From: Streptomyces luomodiensis
Lineage (GTDB): Bacteria; Actinomycetota; Actinomycetes; Streptomycetales; Streptomycetaceae
Direction of reading: 5' to 3'
Length of the DNA stretch: 64,000 bases
Assembly: GCF_031679605.1 (NCBI RefSeq)
Contig: NZ_CP117522.1
Coordinates: forward strand, 7,254,001-7,318,000
This document shows, in pieces, positions 47,703-56,027 of the stretch. The number at the start of each line of letters is the position of its first letter. Positions within the stretch are counted from its first letter, which is position 1. The notes under the pieces were generated by a model, which made no database searches, was not told the DNA's origin, and saw only the letters and a list, made by a program, of their open reading frames with translations. A program made the translations under genes and the position numbers.

Positions 47703-48419
47703 ATGACTGCTGCTCCTGAGAAGACTCCCAACGCCGGTAAGAAGGCCAAGGACCTCAACGAGGTCATCCGCTACACCCTGTGGTCGGTGTTCCGGCTGCG
47801 CGATGTGCTGCCGGAGGACCGCACCGGCTACGCCGACGAGGTCGAGGAACTCTTCTCCCAGCTCGCCGCCAAGGACGTCACCGTGCGCGGCACCTACGAC
47901 GTGTCCGGGCTGCGCGCCGACGCGGACGTCATGATCTGGTGGCACTCGGAGACCTCCGACGCCCTCCAGGAGGCGTACAACCTCTTCCGCCGCACCCGGC
48001 TGGGGCGGGCCCTGGAGCCGGTGTGGTCCAACATGGCGCTGCACCGCCCGGCCGAGTTCAACAAGTCCCACATCCCGGCGTTCCTCGCGGACGAGAACCC
48101 GCGCGACTACGTGAGCGTGTACCCGTTCGTCCGCTCCTACGACTGGTACCTGCTGCCCGACGAGGACCGCCGCCGGATGCTCGCGGACCACGGCAAGATG
48201 GCGCGCGGCTACCCCGATGTGCGCGCCAACACGGTCGCGTCCTTCTCGCTCGGCGACTACGAGTGGATCCTGGCCTTCGAGGCGGACGAGCTGCACCGGA
48301 TCGTCGACCTCATGCGCCATCTGCGCGGTTCCGAGGCGCGTCGGCACGTGCGCGAGGAGGTGCCGTTCTTCACCGGGCGGCGCAAGGAGGTCTCCGAGCT
48401 CGTCGCCGGTCTGGCCTGA
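47703..48419 (+). CDS. chdC: Coproheme decarboxylase (HemQ/ChdC)
   Basis: Last enzyme of the coproporphyrin-dependent pathway: peroxide-driven removal of two propionate carboxyls from coproheme to give heme b. The product is 238 residues, of the chlorite-dismutase superfamily. The catalytic Tyr140 is in [17 protein letters not shown], and the heme-ligand His163 is in [35 protein letters not shown] is typical of the family. It follows hemY after 4 bp, matching the functional order. A bidirectional hairpin separates it from the convergent peptidase gene. Confidence 0.96.
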   Translation: MTAAPEKTPNAGKKAKDLNEVIRYTLWSVFRLRDVLPEDRTGYADEVEELFSQLAAKDVTVRGTYDVSGLRADADVMIWWHSETSDALQEAYNLFRRTRLGRALEPVWSNMALHRPAEFNKSHIPAFLADENPRDYVSVYPFVRSYDWYLLPDEDRRRMLADHGKMARGYPDVRANTVASFSLGDYEWILAFEADELHRIVDLMRHLRGSEARRHVREEVPFFTGRRKEVSELVAGLA

Positions 48420-48440
48420 CGGGTTCCCTGACGCTCACGG

Positions 48441-48464
48441 CGGGACGGCCGGACGGCCGTCCCG
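48441..48464. terminator. Bidirectional hairpin between chdC and the peptidase gene
   Basis: 10-bp stem CGGGACGGCC/GGCCGTCCCG around GGAC, midway between two convergent stop codons (48419 and 48487). Confidence 0.7.
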
Positions 48465-48486
48465 TCCCGGTTGTCCCGTACCCGCC

Positions 48487-50331
48487 TTACGGCGTGCCCG
48501 GGAGCGCGGCCGGCTGCTTGCCGGACTCGGGCAGCGGGGCCGGTTCCGGCAGCGGTTCGGGCTCCGGGCGCGGGGCGCAGAAGGCGGACCGGCCCGGGGT
48601 CCGCCCGGTCAGCAGATAGGTGTCCACATGGCGGTTGACGCAGTCGTTCGGGCCGCCCCACAGACCGTGGGTGCCCGCCTTCCGCTCGGTCACCAGCGAG
48701 GAGCCGGGCAGCCGGTGCCACAGTTCCTTCGCCCCCGCGTACGGCGTGGCCGCGTCCCGCTCCGCTGACAGCAGCAGCACCGGCGGCAGCGCCGCGCGTT
48801 CCTGCCGGGGACCCACGGCTTCCACGGACCCCACATCGACGGGGCGGCCGTGCTTCAGCGGCCAGAAGGCGCACGGCAGGTTCATCGCCACGTTGTTCCA
48901 GGTCTCGAAGGGCGCGCGGCGGGCGAGGGCGGTGTTGTCGCGGTTCCAGGTGGCCCAGGCGTGCGGCCAGGGCGCGTCGTTGCACTCCACGGCGGTGTAG
49001 ACGGCGCTGCCGTTCTCGTCGGCGGCCGCCTGTGCCGGATCGGGCGCGGCGAGCGCGATCAGCGGCTCGGGGTCACCGAGCAGATAGGCGGCCAGCGCCC
49101 GTGCGGACGGATCCCAGTAGGCGTCGTTGTAGCCGGTCCGCAGGAACGCGTTCTGGAGCTGGGCGGTGCCGATGACCCCGCCCGCCGGTTTCCGCCCCAG
49201 CCGCCGCCGCGCCTTCTCGTAGGAGGCGAGCACCCGGTCCGCGGTGCGGCCCAGGTGGTAGACGGCGTGGTGCCGGGCGACCCAGCGGCGCCAGTCCCGC
49301 CAGCGCCGTTCGAAGGCGACCGACTGGTCGAGGTTGTCGCGGTACCAGATCTGCCGGGGGGCGGGGTTGACCACGCTGTCGAAGACCATCCGGCGCACCC
49401 GCCCGGGGAAGAGCGTGGCGTAGACGGCTCCGTAGTACGTGCCGTACGAGGCGCCCACGAACGTGAGCCGCCGCTGGCCCAGCGCCGCGCGCAGCACCTC
49501 CAGGTCACGGGCGTTGTTCAGCGTGGTGTAGTGCGCGAGGGCGCGCCCCGAGCGGCGCGTACAGCCCCGTACGTAGGCCCGTGCCCGCGCCACCAGCCGC
49601 CGTTTGAACGCGGCGGTGGGATGCGGCGGGGAGCTGGTCGGCGCCTTGGCGTGGGCCGACGGCCGCCGGCAGGACAGCGGGGCGGACCGGCCCACGCCGC
49701 GCGGGGCGTAGCCGACGAAGTCGTAGGCGGCGGCCAGGCGGCGGAAGGCGTCCTCGGCCGCGTACTCCGGGAACGCCATACCGGAGGCACCCGGTCCGCC
49801 GGGGTTGTAGATCAGCGCGCCCTGCCGCCGCGCCGTGGGGCCGGTGGCCCGGACCCGGCTGACGGTGAGGGCGATGTGCTTGCCGCGGGGACGGGTGTAG
49901 TCGAGCGGTACGGAGACCTTTCCGCAGGTGATGGGGGCGGCCAGCTGCTCGGCGCGGGGACAGCGGCGGAAGGTGACACCGCGCTGCGCCGCGCGCCGGG
50001 CGGCGAGCGCCACCCCACGGGCCGCGGCCGCGCCGCCGGGCGGGGCGGCTGAGGCGGCTGAGCCGGACCAGGCAGACCAGCCGGGCGCGGCAGGCGCGGT
50101 GGGGGCGGCGGGGGCCGAACGGGGCGCGGTGGCGGCCGGGGCGGTGAGGGGCACGCCCGCCGCACCGGCAGGGGCCGGGACGGACCAGGTGGTCGCGGCG
50201 GTGGCCGTCGTGGCGGCGCGGACGGCGGGCGCGGCGAGCGGGCGGCCGGTGGCGGGCGTCGCCAGCAGGGCGCTCATGGTCAGCGACAGGGACAGCGGTC
50301 CGAGGATGCCGTACAGCGGTGCTGCTCTCAC
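48487..50331 (-). CDS. Secreted alpha/beta-hydrolase, S33 tripeptidyl-aminopeptidase type
   Basis: Predicted exported peptidase resembling Streptomyces tripeptidyl aminopeptidases (S33), 614 residues, longer than usual because of about 100 Ala/Pro-rich residues after the signal peptide (VRAAPLYGILGPLSLSLTMS). Oxyanion region: IYNPGGPGASGMAFPEYAAE. Nucleophile elbow: FVGASYGTYYGAVYA (Ser of GxSxG). The Asp of the triad is likely in LLSAERDAATPYAGA and the His in RKAGTHGLWGGPNDC. The C-terminal S33 cap segment carries paired cysteines. The GTG at 50331 is preceded by GGGAGGGG; the open frame extends upstream without a plausible start. It probably degrades oligopeptides outside the cell. Confidence 0.9.
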   Translation of the reverse strand: MRAAPLYGILGPLSLSLTMSALLATPATGRPLAAPAVRAATTATAATTWSVPAPAGAAGVPLTAPAATAPRSAPAAPTAPAAPGWSAWSGSAASAAPPGGAAAARGVALAARRAAQRGVTFRRCPRAEQLAAPITCGKVSVPLDYTRPRGKHIALTVSRVRATGPTARRQGALIYNPGGPGASGMAFPEYAAEDAFRRLAAAYDFVGYAPRGVGRSAPLSCRRPSAHAKAPTSSPPHPTAAFKRRLVARARAYVRGCTRRSGRALAHYTTLNNARDLEVLRAALGQRRLTFVGASYGTYYGAVYATLFPGRVRRMVFDSVVNPAPRQIWYRDNLDQSVAFERRWRDWRRWVARHHAVYHLGRTADRVLASYEKARRRLGRKPAGGVIGTAQLQNAFLRTGYNDAYWDPSARALAAYLLGDPEPLIALAAPDPAQAAADENGSAVYTAVECNDAPWPHAWATWNRDNTALARRAPFETWNNVAMNLPCAFWPLKHGRPVDVGSVEAVGPRQERAALPPVLLLSAERDAATPYAGAKELWHRLPGSSLVTERKAGTHGLWGGPNDCVNRHVDTYLLTGRTPGRSAFCAPRPEPEPLPEPAPLPESGKQPAALPGTP

Positions 50332-50347
50332 CGGCCCCTCCCTTCGT

Positions 50348-50419
50348 GCATCGCGCCGGACCTCCGGGCATCGCGCAGACCTTCCCGCATCACGCAATGA
50401 TTCGGGCATCACGCAATGA
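50348..50419. repeat. Four 19-20-bp repeats directly before the peptidase gene
   Basis: GCATCGCGC at 50348 and 50368, and GCATCACGCAATGA at 50387 and 50406, spaced 20, 19 and 19 bp. On the coding strand they read TCATTGCGTGATGC and GCGCGATGC, ending next to the ribosome site. They may be operators or a small minisatellite. Confidence 0.6.
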
Positions 50420-50475
50420 AAGGGATATTTGGTGCGGCGGATGGTCATGTAAAGCACCGGGCCGCGGTGTCGGGG

Positions 50476-51050
50476 TCAATGACCCCAATGCGCCTTCAGC
50501 GCCGCGCGCAGCGCCGGGTCGGGGAGGGCGGCCGGGCCGCGCAGTGCGAGGGCGGTGAGCAGCTCGCCGTCGGTGCCGTCGCCCGCACCGCCGCCGGAGC
50601 GCTGGGCGGCGGCCCGCCGCGGGGGCGTGCCGGGTCTGCTGGGTGTGCTGGGCCCGCCGGGCGTGCTGGGTCTGCTGGGCGTGCTGGGCCCGCCGGGCGT
50701 GCTGGGTCTGCTGGGTGTGCTGGGTGTGCTGGGCCCGCCGGGTGTGCCGGGGCCGCCGGGCCTGCTGGGCCCGCCGGGTGTGCCGGGGCCGCCGGGCCTG
50801 CTGGGCCCGCCGGGTGTGCCGGGGCCGCCGGGCCTGCCGGGCCCGCCGGGTGTGCCGGGGCCGCCGGGCCTGCCGGGCCCGCCGGGTGTGCCGGGGCCGC
50901 CGGGCCTGCCGGGCCCGCCGGGTGTGCCAGACCTGCCGGGCGTGCCGGGCTCGCCGGGCGTGCCAGACCTGCCGGGCCTGCCGGGCCTCTCTAACCCGCC
51001 GGGCCGGGGGGACCCGGACGGGGATGCGGCCCGTGGCTGCGGCGGCTCAC
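50476..51050 (-). pseudogene. Collagen-like (G/S-x-P) repeat ORF with TIGR04222-like tail, apparently frameshifted
   Basis: A GTG at 51050 overlaps the TIGR04222 stop (GTGA) and encodes [19 protein letters not shown] before a TAG at 50991. In another frame the same strand stays open to 50476 and encodes about 40 triplets of the form G/S-x-P ([17 protein letters not shown]). It then ends with a non-repetitive tail, [20 protein letters not shown] plus [12 protein letters not shown]. That tail resembles the membrane-proximal part of the upstream TIGR04222 protein ([20 protein letters not shown]). One reading is a third, coupled gene, a TIGR04222 paralogue with a collagen-like insert and a frameshift near 51000. 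The plus strand also encodes G-x-y triplets here, so the coding strand is not certain. Confidence 0.45.
50640..50990. repeat. 9-bp/36-bp collagen-like tandem repeat
   Basis: Nine-base steps starting GGG or GGC build 36-bp units (for example GGGTGTGCCGGGGCCGCC then GGGCCTGCCGGGCCCGCC), repeated about five times between 50734 and 50930 with shorter variants on both sides. The 3-base periodicity is kept, unlike the other minisatellites here, which favours a coding origin. Confidence 0.85.
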
Positions 51051-52117
51051 CCTCCGCCGCAGCCGCCGCCCCCGCCGCCTCCGCCGCAGCCGCCTCCGCC
51101 GCCGCAGCCGCTGCCTCCACCGCCCCCACCGCACGAGGAGCCCCCGCCCCCGCCTCCGCCCCCGCCACAGGACGAGCCGCCGCACGAGGAGCCTCCGCAG
51201 CCGGAGCCGCCGCCACCGCACCACGATCCGCCGGCGGAGCAGGAGGAGGTGCCCGGGGAGGTCGAGGCCCCGCCGCCGGCCGGGGAGGCCACGGTGCTGG
51301 TCGCCTTCTGCGCCTCCAGCAGGTGGTCCCGCAGCGCCGGCTCGCCGACCAGCGCGGCCGCCCCGGTCAGCGCGACCACGACGGCCACGGGGACCGCCGC
51401 GCCCTGTCCGGCGGACAGGGCGTGCCGTCCGCGCTGTTCGAAGACCTCCCTCCGGTACGCCGAGACCCCCGACTCCTTCCGGTAGACCGCCAGCGCCCGC
51501 TTCCCGGCCGCGGTCAGCCGGCGCTTGCTCGCCTTGACGCAGGCGCCGCCGACGACGAAGCCGGCGAACAGCCCGGGGACGAGCTTGAAAATCAGCGGCA
51601 CCCCGTGGCCGTCCGTGGCGGAGATGGTCATCACGAAGCCCAGGAACGTGGCCACGAAGCAGAGCCCGAGCTGGAGCTGTGCCAGTCCGTGCCAGAAGCG
51701 GAGGGCGTCCGGCGGCACCATCAGCCCGCGCCGGGCCAGCCGGTCACCGATCACCTGCACCGCCCGGCTGCGCATCAGCTCCCGGCGCAGCCAGTGCAGC
51801 GCGCCGTGCGGGGAGCGCGCGCACAGCCGCAGCACCTCCTCCTCGACCGGACCGCGGGCGACCTGCCGCCGTACCGAGAGGACGCCCGGCCCGCCGACCG
51901 CCAGCCGTCCGTCCGCGTACATCTCGCTGATCACGGTGTCGGCCACCCGGCCCGGACCCCCCGCCAGGAACGCCGCCTCCAGCAGGTCGTGCGCCCGGTC
52001 GCCCACCGGTTCCGTGGCCACCTTCCCCCGGGCCGTGGCCGTGCCCGCGATGAGCGCCGTCGAGAAGACGGCCACCGCCGCGTAGAACAGGATCACCGCC
52101 GTGTTCACGCCGCTCAC
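51047..52117 (-). CDS. TIGR04222-type membrane protein with Cys/Gly-rich tail (candidate modified peptide precursor)
   Basis: Membrane protein of 356 residues. N-terminal helix [20 protein letters not shown], a soluble helical domain ([40 protein letters not shown]), two central helices ([37 protein letters not shown]), then a last helix ([15 protein letters not shown]). From about residue 289 the tail is almost only Gly, Ser and Cys, with nine cysteines in SSC, SGC and GGC settings. This matches the TIGR04222 family, whose members I recall lying beside DUF692 genes. The GTG at 52117 overlaps the DUF692 stop (GTGA), so the two are co-translated. The tail may be the substrate of that enzyme; this is inference. 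Confidence 0.82.
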   Translation of the reverse strand: MSGVNTAVILFYAAVAVFSTALIAGTATARGKVATEPVGDRAHDLLEAAFLAGGPGRVADTVISEMYADGRLAVGGPGVLSVRRQVARGPVEEEVLRLCARSPHGALHWLRRELMRSRAVQVIGDRLARRGLMVPPDALRFWHGLAQLQLGLCFVATFLGFVMTISATDGHGVPLIFKLVPGLFAGFVVGGACVKASKRRLTAAGKRALAVYRKESGVSAYRREVFEQRGRHALSAGQGAAVPVAVVVALTGAAALVGEPALRDHLLEAQKATSTVASPAGGGASTSPGTSSCSAGGSWCGGGGSGCGGSSCGGSSCGGGGGGGGGSSCGGGGGGSGCGGGGGCGGGGGGGGCGGG

Positions 52118-53574
52118 CGCCCGCTCAGCGCGAGCCGGACCCGGCGGGCCAGCCGGGCCGCCGGATGGGCCGCCAGGGGCGCGGGGCCGGACCGCTCCCG
52201 CCACCAGAGCGTCAGCTCGCGCCGCGCCGCCGGGTCGTCGGGCCGGTCGTCCGCCAGCAGATGCTCGGCGAACGACAGCGCGTCGCGGCGGTAGCCGCCG
52301 GTCATCGGGCGGCCGTCGGCGTACCGCGCGAACGCCGTACGGTAGCCGCCGCCCAGGATCTCCGGCAGCTCCGGGGCCACCTTGGCGACCACGGACGCGC
52401 GCTTGGCGGTCAGCGCCGCGGTCTGCACCCGCAGCCGCCGCCGGTCGAAGCCCTCCGGCGCCGGGGTGCCCGCGACCAGCGCGGACAGCAGCGCGGTCTG
52501 GGCCAGCGCCAGCCGCTCACGGACGGCGTCCGGCACGGGGCCGCCGGGCGCGGGGGCGGTGACGGCGGAGCTGATGGCGGCGGTGGCGGCGGAGGTCCGC
52601 ACCGGAGCGCGGCCTGCCGTCACCGCGCGGCCCGCTTCGGCGGCGCCCGCCGTCGTCACCGGGCGCGCCGCTTCCGGGGCGTCCGCCGTCGTCACCGGGC
52701 GCGCCGCATACGAGGCGCCCGCCGCATCCGAGGCGCGCGCCGCGTCCGAGGCGCCCGCCGTCGTCACCGCGCGGATCGCGTCCAGCTCGCCCGCCAGTTC
52801 CCCGGCCGCCGGGAAGTCCTCGTCGCGCTCCAGCAGCACGCCGGGCGGCGTCGTACGGGCGCACAGCTCGGCGAGGACGTCGAGGACCGGCTGGGTCACC
52901 GGATGGGCGTGGCTGTCGTGCCACACCCCGTCCCTCTCCACCCCGCCCGCCACATGGACGTAGGCGATCGCCGACGTGGGCAGCTCGTCCAGCGCCTTGG
53001 CCGGGTCCTCGCCCCGGTTGACGTGGTTGGTGTGCAGATTGGCCACGTCGATGAGCAGCCGCACCCCGGTGCGCTCCACCAGCTCGGCCAGGAACTGACC
53101 CTCGGTCATCTCCTCACCGGGCCAGGAGAACAGCGCCGCGATGTTCTCCACCGCCAGCGGCACCGGCAGCGCGTCCTGCGCGATGCGCACGTTCTCGCAC
53201 AGCACGTCCAGCGCGTCACGGGTCCGCGGCACCGGCAGCAGATGCCCGGCCTCGATGACCGGTGACGCGGTCCGCGGCCCCCCGGCCCTGACGAACGCGA
53301 TGTGCTCGGTGACCAGCGGCGAGCCCAGTGCCTCGGCCCGCTCGGCCAGTGCCCGGAGGCGGTCCGGGTCGGGCCGCTCGGCTCCCCCGAGGCCGAGCGA
53401 CACCCCGTGCGGGACCACCGTGGTCCCGCGCTCGCGCAGCCGACGGAGCGCGTCCGGCACATGGTCGGGGCAGACGTTCTCCGCCACCACCTCCACCCAG
53501 TCGATGCCGGGCAGCCGCGCGATGTCTTCGGCGATCTCCGGGCGCCAGCCGATTCCGGTACCGAGGCGCACCAT
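52114..53574 (-). CDS. DUF692 / MNIO-family multinuclear iron enzyme with C-terminal extra domain
   Basis: Predicted iron-dependent oxidative enzyme of the DUF692 (MbnB-like, MNIO) family; characterised members modify cysteines or backbones of ribosomal peptides. The product is 486 residues. The TIM-barrel part (1-265) keeps the expected metal ligands: His56 in VVPHGVSLG, His91 in TEHIAF, Glu143-Asn144 in AVENIAALF, Asp176/Asn179 in [11 protein letters not shown], His207 in YVHVAGG, Asp220/His222 in WHDSHAHPV, Glu249 in LLERDEDF. A repetitive Ala/Thr linker (about 268-345) leads to a C-terminal domain (346-486: [36 protein letters not shown]), perhaps the fused equivalent of the partner proteins seen in other MNIO systems. 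ATG 53574 follows GGAGGGGGAG. It is coupled to the TIGR04222 gene. Confidence 0.9.
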   Translation of the reverse strand: MVRLGTGIGWRPEIAEDIARLPGIDWVEVVAENVCPDHVPDALRRLRERGTTVVPHGVSLGLGGAERPDPDRLRALAERAEALGSPLVTEHIAFVRAGGPRTASPVIEAGHLLPVPRTRDALDVLCENVRIAQDALPVPLAVENIAALFSWPGEEMTEGQFLAELVERTGVRLLIDVANLHTNHVNRGEDPAKALDELPTSAIAYVHVAGGVERDGVWHDSHAHPVTQPVLDVLAELCARTTPPGVLLERDEDFPAAGELAGELDAIRAVTTAGASDAARASDAAGASYAARPVTTADAPEAARPVTTAGAAEAGRAVTAGRAPVRTSAATAAISSAVTAPAPGGPVPDAVRERLALAQTALLSALVAGTPAPEGFDRRRLRVQTAALTAKRASVVAKVAPELPEILGGGYRTAFARYADGRPMTGGYRRDALSFAEHLLADDRPDDPAARRELTLWWRERSGPAPLAAHPAARLARRVRLALSGR

Positions 53575-53874
53575 GGCTCCCCCTCCTCGTTCCGTACCGC
53601 GTCCCCCGCGGTGTGTTCTCGCGTGCCGGGGTGATGACCCCTCGGAGGGAGGACGAATCCCCCGGCCGTCCGGTTCAGAGGTTCATTTGAGCTTCAGGGC
53701 GTAACGCGGGAGGTCCCGGGTGGGCGGTGTCGCTGAATATGGCCACTGTTACAAAAATTTGGGGCCCTATGACGACAGACGTTCGGACGGGAAAATAGGA
53801 TCGGTCTGGTCTGGGGGATGGAAGATCACACCTGTATGCCGCGCCCGCGCGCGGAGCGAGCGTGGGGGAAACAC
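53575..53874. promoter_or_regulatory. Divergent control region between the DUF692 and PBP-like genes
   Basis: 300 bp with no gene. It contains an AT-richer patch (53746-53765, TTACAAAAATTT) and a -10-like TAGGAT at 53796-53801 facing the PBP-like gene. No clear promoter could be assigned to the DUF692 side. Confidence 0.4.
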
Positions 53875-55926
53875 GTGCTGGGCAGCGACAACGCCATGGG
53901 GAAGCACCGCAAGCACCGCAGCAGGCCGCCTTCGAGGAGCCGGGGGAGGCGGCTGCGCCGCTGGGCGGCCGCGCACGTCCGGCTGGACTACCCCCGGGCG
54001 GGGCGGCGGGGGGTGCGGCGTTGGCTGCCGTCGTGGCGTCAGATAGCCCTGTTCTTCCTGTTCTGCCTCGGCAGTCTGACCGGTCTGCTGAGCTATCTCT
54101 ACCTGCAGACCGACATCCCCAAGAACCTCAACGACTTCGCCACCCAGCAGGACAACGTCTACTACTGGGCCGACGGCACGGAGATGGCCCGCACCGGTCC
54201 GGTCAACCGGCAGGAGGTGCCGCTGGACAGGGTGCCGGAAAAGGTCCAGTGGGCGGTGCTCGCCGCCGAGAATGCCAGTTTCTACTCCGACAGCGGGGTG
54301 TCCCCGAGCGGGCTGATGCGGGCCGTGACCCGGATGGTGACGGGCGGTGAGACCCAGGGCGGCTCCACCATCACCCAGCAGTACGTGAAGAACGCCTACC
54401 TGAATCAGCGCCAGACCTTCTCCCGCAAGCTCACCGAGATGTTCATGGCCATCAAGCTGGACGACCGGATGAGCAAGCGGGAGATCCTCCAGCGCTATCT
54501 CAACACCAGCTGGTTCGGGCGCGGCAGTTACGGCATTCAGCGGGCCTCGTACGCGTACTACGGCAAGGACGTCTCGGAACTCAACGCGAGCGAGGGCGCG
54601 CTGCTCGCCTCGCTGCTCAAGGGCGCCGGCACATTCGATCCGACGCTCAGCGCCAAGAACCACAAGCGGGCGGTCGAACGCTGGAAGTGGGTGCTGGACC
54701 GGATGGTCGACATCGGCCGGCTCTCCAAGGCCGAGCGGGCGCGCTATACGACGTTCCCCGAGCCCCAGCCGGAGCCCAAACCGGTCGGACTCACCGGTCA
54801 GGTCGGCTATCTGGTGGAGACCGCCAAGGCGTATGTGAGCTCCCACACCGATGTCTCCGACGCCGATTTCGACCTGGGCGGCTATCAGATTCACACCACC
54901 TTCGAGAAGTCGAAGGTGGACGCGCTCACCAAGGCGGTGAACGAGACCCGGGGCAAGCTCGACCCCGAGCGGCGCCCGGAGGACCGCAATGTGCGCATCG
55001 GCGCCGGCTCGGTGGCTCCGGACGGTGCCATTCGCGCGCTCTACGGCGGCCCCGGCTACCTCAAACAGGGGTTCAACGACGCGAACGCCTCCAATGTCCC
55101 GGCCGGCACCTCCTTCACTCCCTTCGTCTACGCCGCCGCGCTGCGCGACGGGGTGCTGTTGGAACGCAACGGGGCTCGGACGCCTGTGACGCCCTCGACG
55201 CTCTACGACGGCGACAACAAGGTCGCCGTGCATACGCCCGAGGGGCCGTACTGGGACCGCAGCGGCAAGATCGTGCGGGCCACCAACGACGGTGACGTGT
55301 CCTATGGGCAGGTCACGCTGCGCCAGGCGATCGTGCAGTCCATCAACACCCCGATGATGCAGCTGGGCATGGACGTCGGCCTGGACGAGGTGCGGCGGGC
55401 GTCCATCGACGCGGGGCTGCTGCCCAGCAGCTTCGGCGAGCGGGTGCCCGCGTTCTCGCTCGGCACCGCGACCCCCAGCTCCATCCGTATGGCGAGCGCC
55501 TACGGGACCTTCGCCGCCGGCGGTACGCACAATCCGCCCTACTCGGTGAGCGGGCTCACCCACGGCGGGGAGAAGGTGGAACTGCGCAAGGACCGTGCCA
55601 AGCGGGCCTTCAGCGCCGAGGTCGCGGCGGAGGTGGACGACGCGCTGCGCGGTGCGGTCCAGAGCCCGTCGGGTGCGGCGCACGGGGCCGCCGTGGCCGG
55701 GGAAGAGGTGGCCGGTAAGGGGGGCACGGCGCAGGACGGCACCTCGGCCTGGTTCGTCGGCTACACCAAGGAGCTGTCGACGGCGGTCTCGCTGTCCCGG
55801 CTGGACCCGAAGACCCAGGAGCTGATGCCGCTGGAGGGGTTGGGCGGGGAAGGCGCCGCCGACTCGGGAGACACCTACCCCCTGGACATCTGGAAGAGCT
55901 ATATGACGGACCGGACGGCGGAATAG
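53875..55926 (+). CDS. Class A penicillin-binding protein-like, transpeptidase motifs altered
   Basis: Membrane-anchored peptidoglycan synthase-like protein, 683 residues from GTG 53875. A basic cytoplasmic leader precedes one membrane helix (QIALFFLFCLGSLTGLLSYL). The GT51 glycosyltransferase domain has VLAAENASFYSDSGVSPSGL, GGSTITQQYVKNAYL and FSRKLTEMFMAIKLDDRMSK. In the transpeptidase domain the normal SxxK tetrad is TSFT (Thr412-Thr415, in VPAGTSFTPFVYAAAL). SxN is intact (Ser489, SIN) and KTGT reads KGGT (Lys615). Without the nucleophilic Ser and the Lys it is probably not an active transpeptidase or penicillin binder. The start is uncertain: ATGs at 53818, 53836 and 53896 are also in frame; 53875 has GGGGGA upstream. 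The C-terminal DRTAE and stop belong to an 18-bp tandem repeat. Confidence 0.87.
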   Translation: MLGSDNAMGKHRKHRSRPPSRSRGRRLRRWAAAHVRLDYPRAGRRGVRRWLPSWRQIALFFLFCLGSLTGLLSYLYLQTDIPKNLNDFATQQDNVYYWADGTEMARTGPVNRQEVPLDRVPEKVQWAVLAAENASFYSDSGVSPSGLMRAVTRMVTGGETQGGSTITQQYVKNAYLNQRQTFSRKLTEMFMAIKLDDRMSKREILQRYLNTSWFGRGSYGIQRASYAYYGKDVSELNASEGALLASLLKGAGTFDPTLSAKNHKRAVERWKWVLDRMVDIGRLSKAERARYTTFPEPQPEPKPVGLTGQVGYLVETAKAYVSSHTDVSDADFDLGGYQIHTTFEKSKVDALTKAVNETRGKLDPERRPEDRNVRIGAGSVAPDGAIRALYGGPGYLKQGFNDANASNVPAGTSFTPFVYAAALRDGVLLERNGARTPVTPSTLYDGDNKVAVHTPEGPYWDRSGKIVRATNDGDVSYGQVTLRQAIVQSINTPMMQLGMDVGLDEVRRASIDAGLLPSSFGERVPAFSLGTATPSSIRMASAYGTFAAGGTHNPPYSVSGLTHGGEKVELRKDRAKRAFSAEVAAEVDDALRGAVQSPSGAAHGAAVAGEEVAGKGGTAQDGTSAWFVGYTKELSTAVSLSRLDPKTQELMPLEGLGGEGAADSGDTYPLDIWKSYMTDRTAE

Positions 55927-55998
55927 GACCGGTCGGCGGAACAGGATCGAACGGCGGAATAGGACGAGGCGGCGGAACAGGACCGAAGGGCGGAACAG
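55909..55998. repeat. 18-bp tandem repeat, five copies, containing the PBP-like stop codon
   Basis: Units such as GACCGGACGGCGGAATAG start every 18 bp from 55909. Unit 0 encodes the final DRTAE and stop. Later in-frame units encode DRSAEQ, DRTAE-stop, DEAAEQ and DRRAEQ, so the stop arose by CAG-TAG differences between copies. The array runs into the gap before the convergent gene. Confidence 0.85.
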
Positions 55999-56027
55999 GG
56001 CCGGGCGGTTCGGGCCCGAGCGGAACG

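Noticed and set aside
50555..52294. Plus-strand collagen-like protein ([10 protein letters not shown] repeats)
   Set aside because: The triplets look collagen-like on this strand too, but the frame continues antisense through the TIGR04222 gene and has no good start. The minus strand has the coupled start and a non-repetitive, family-like tail. Not fully excluded.
52640..52775. Frameshift or insertion in the DUF692 gene at its repetitive linker
   Set aside because: The Ala/Thr-rich repeats keep the reading frame, and a folded-looking C-terminal domain follows, so this is a linker expansion and not a break.
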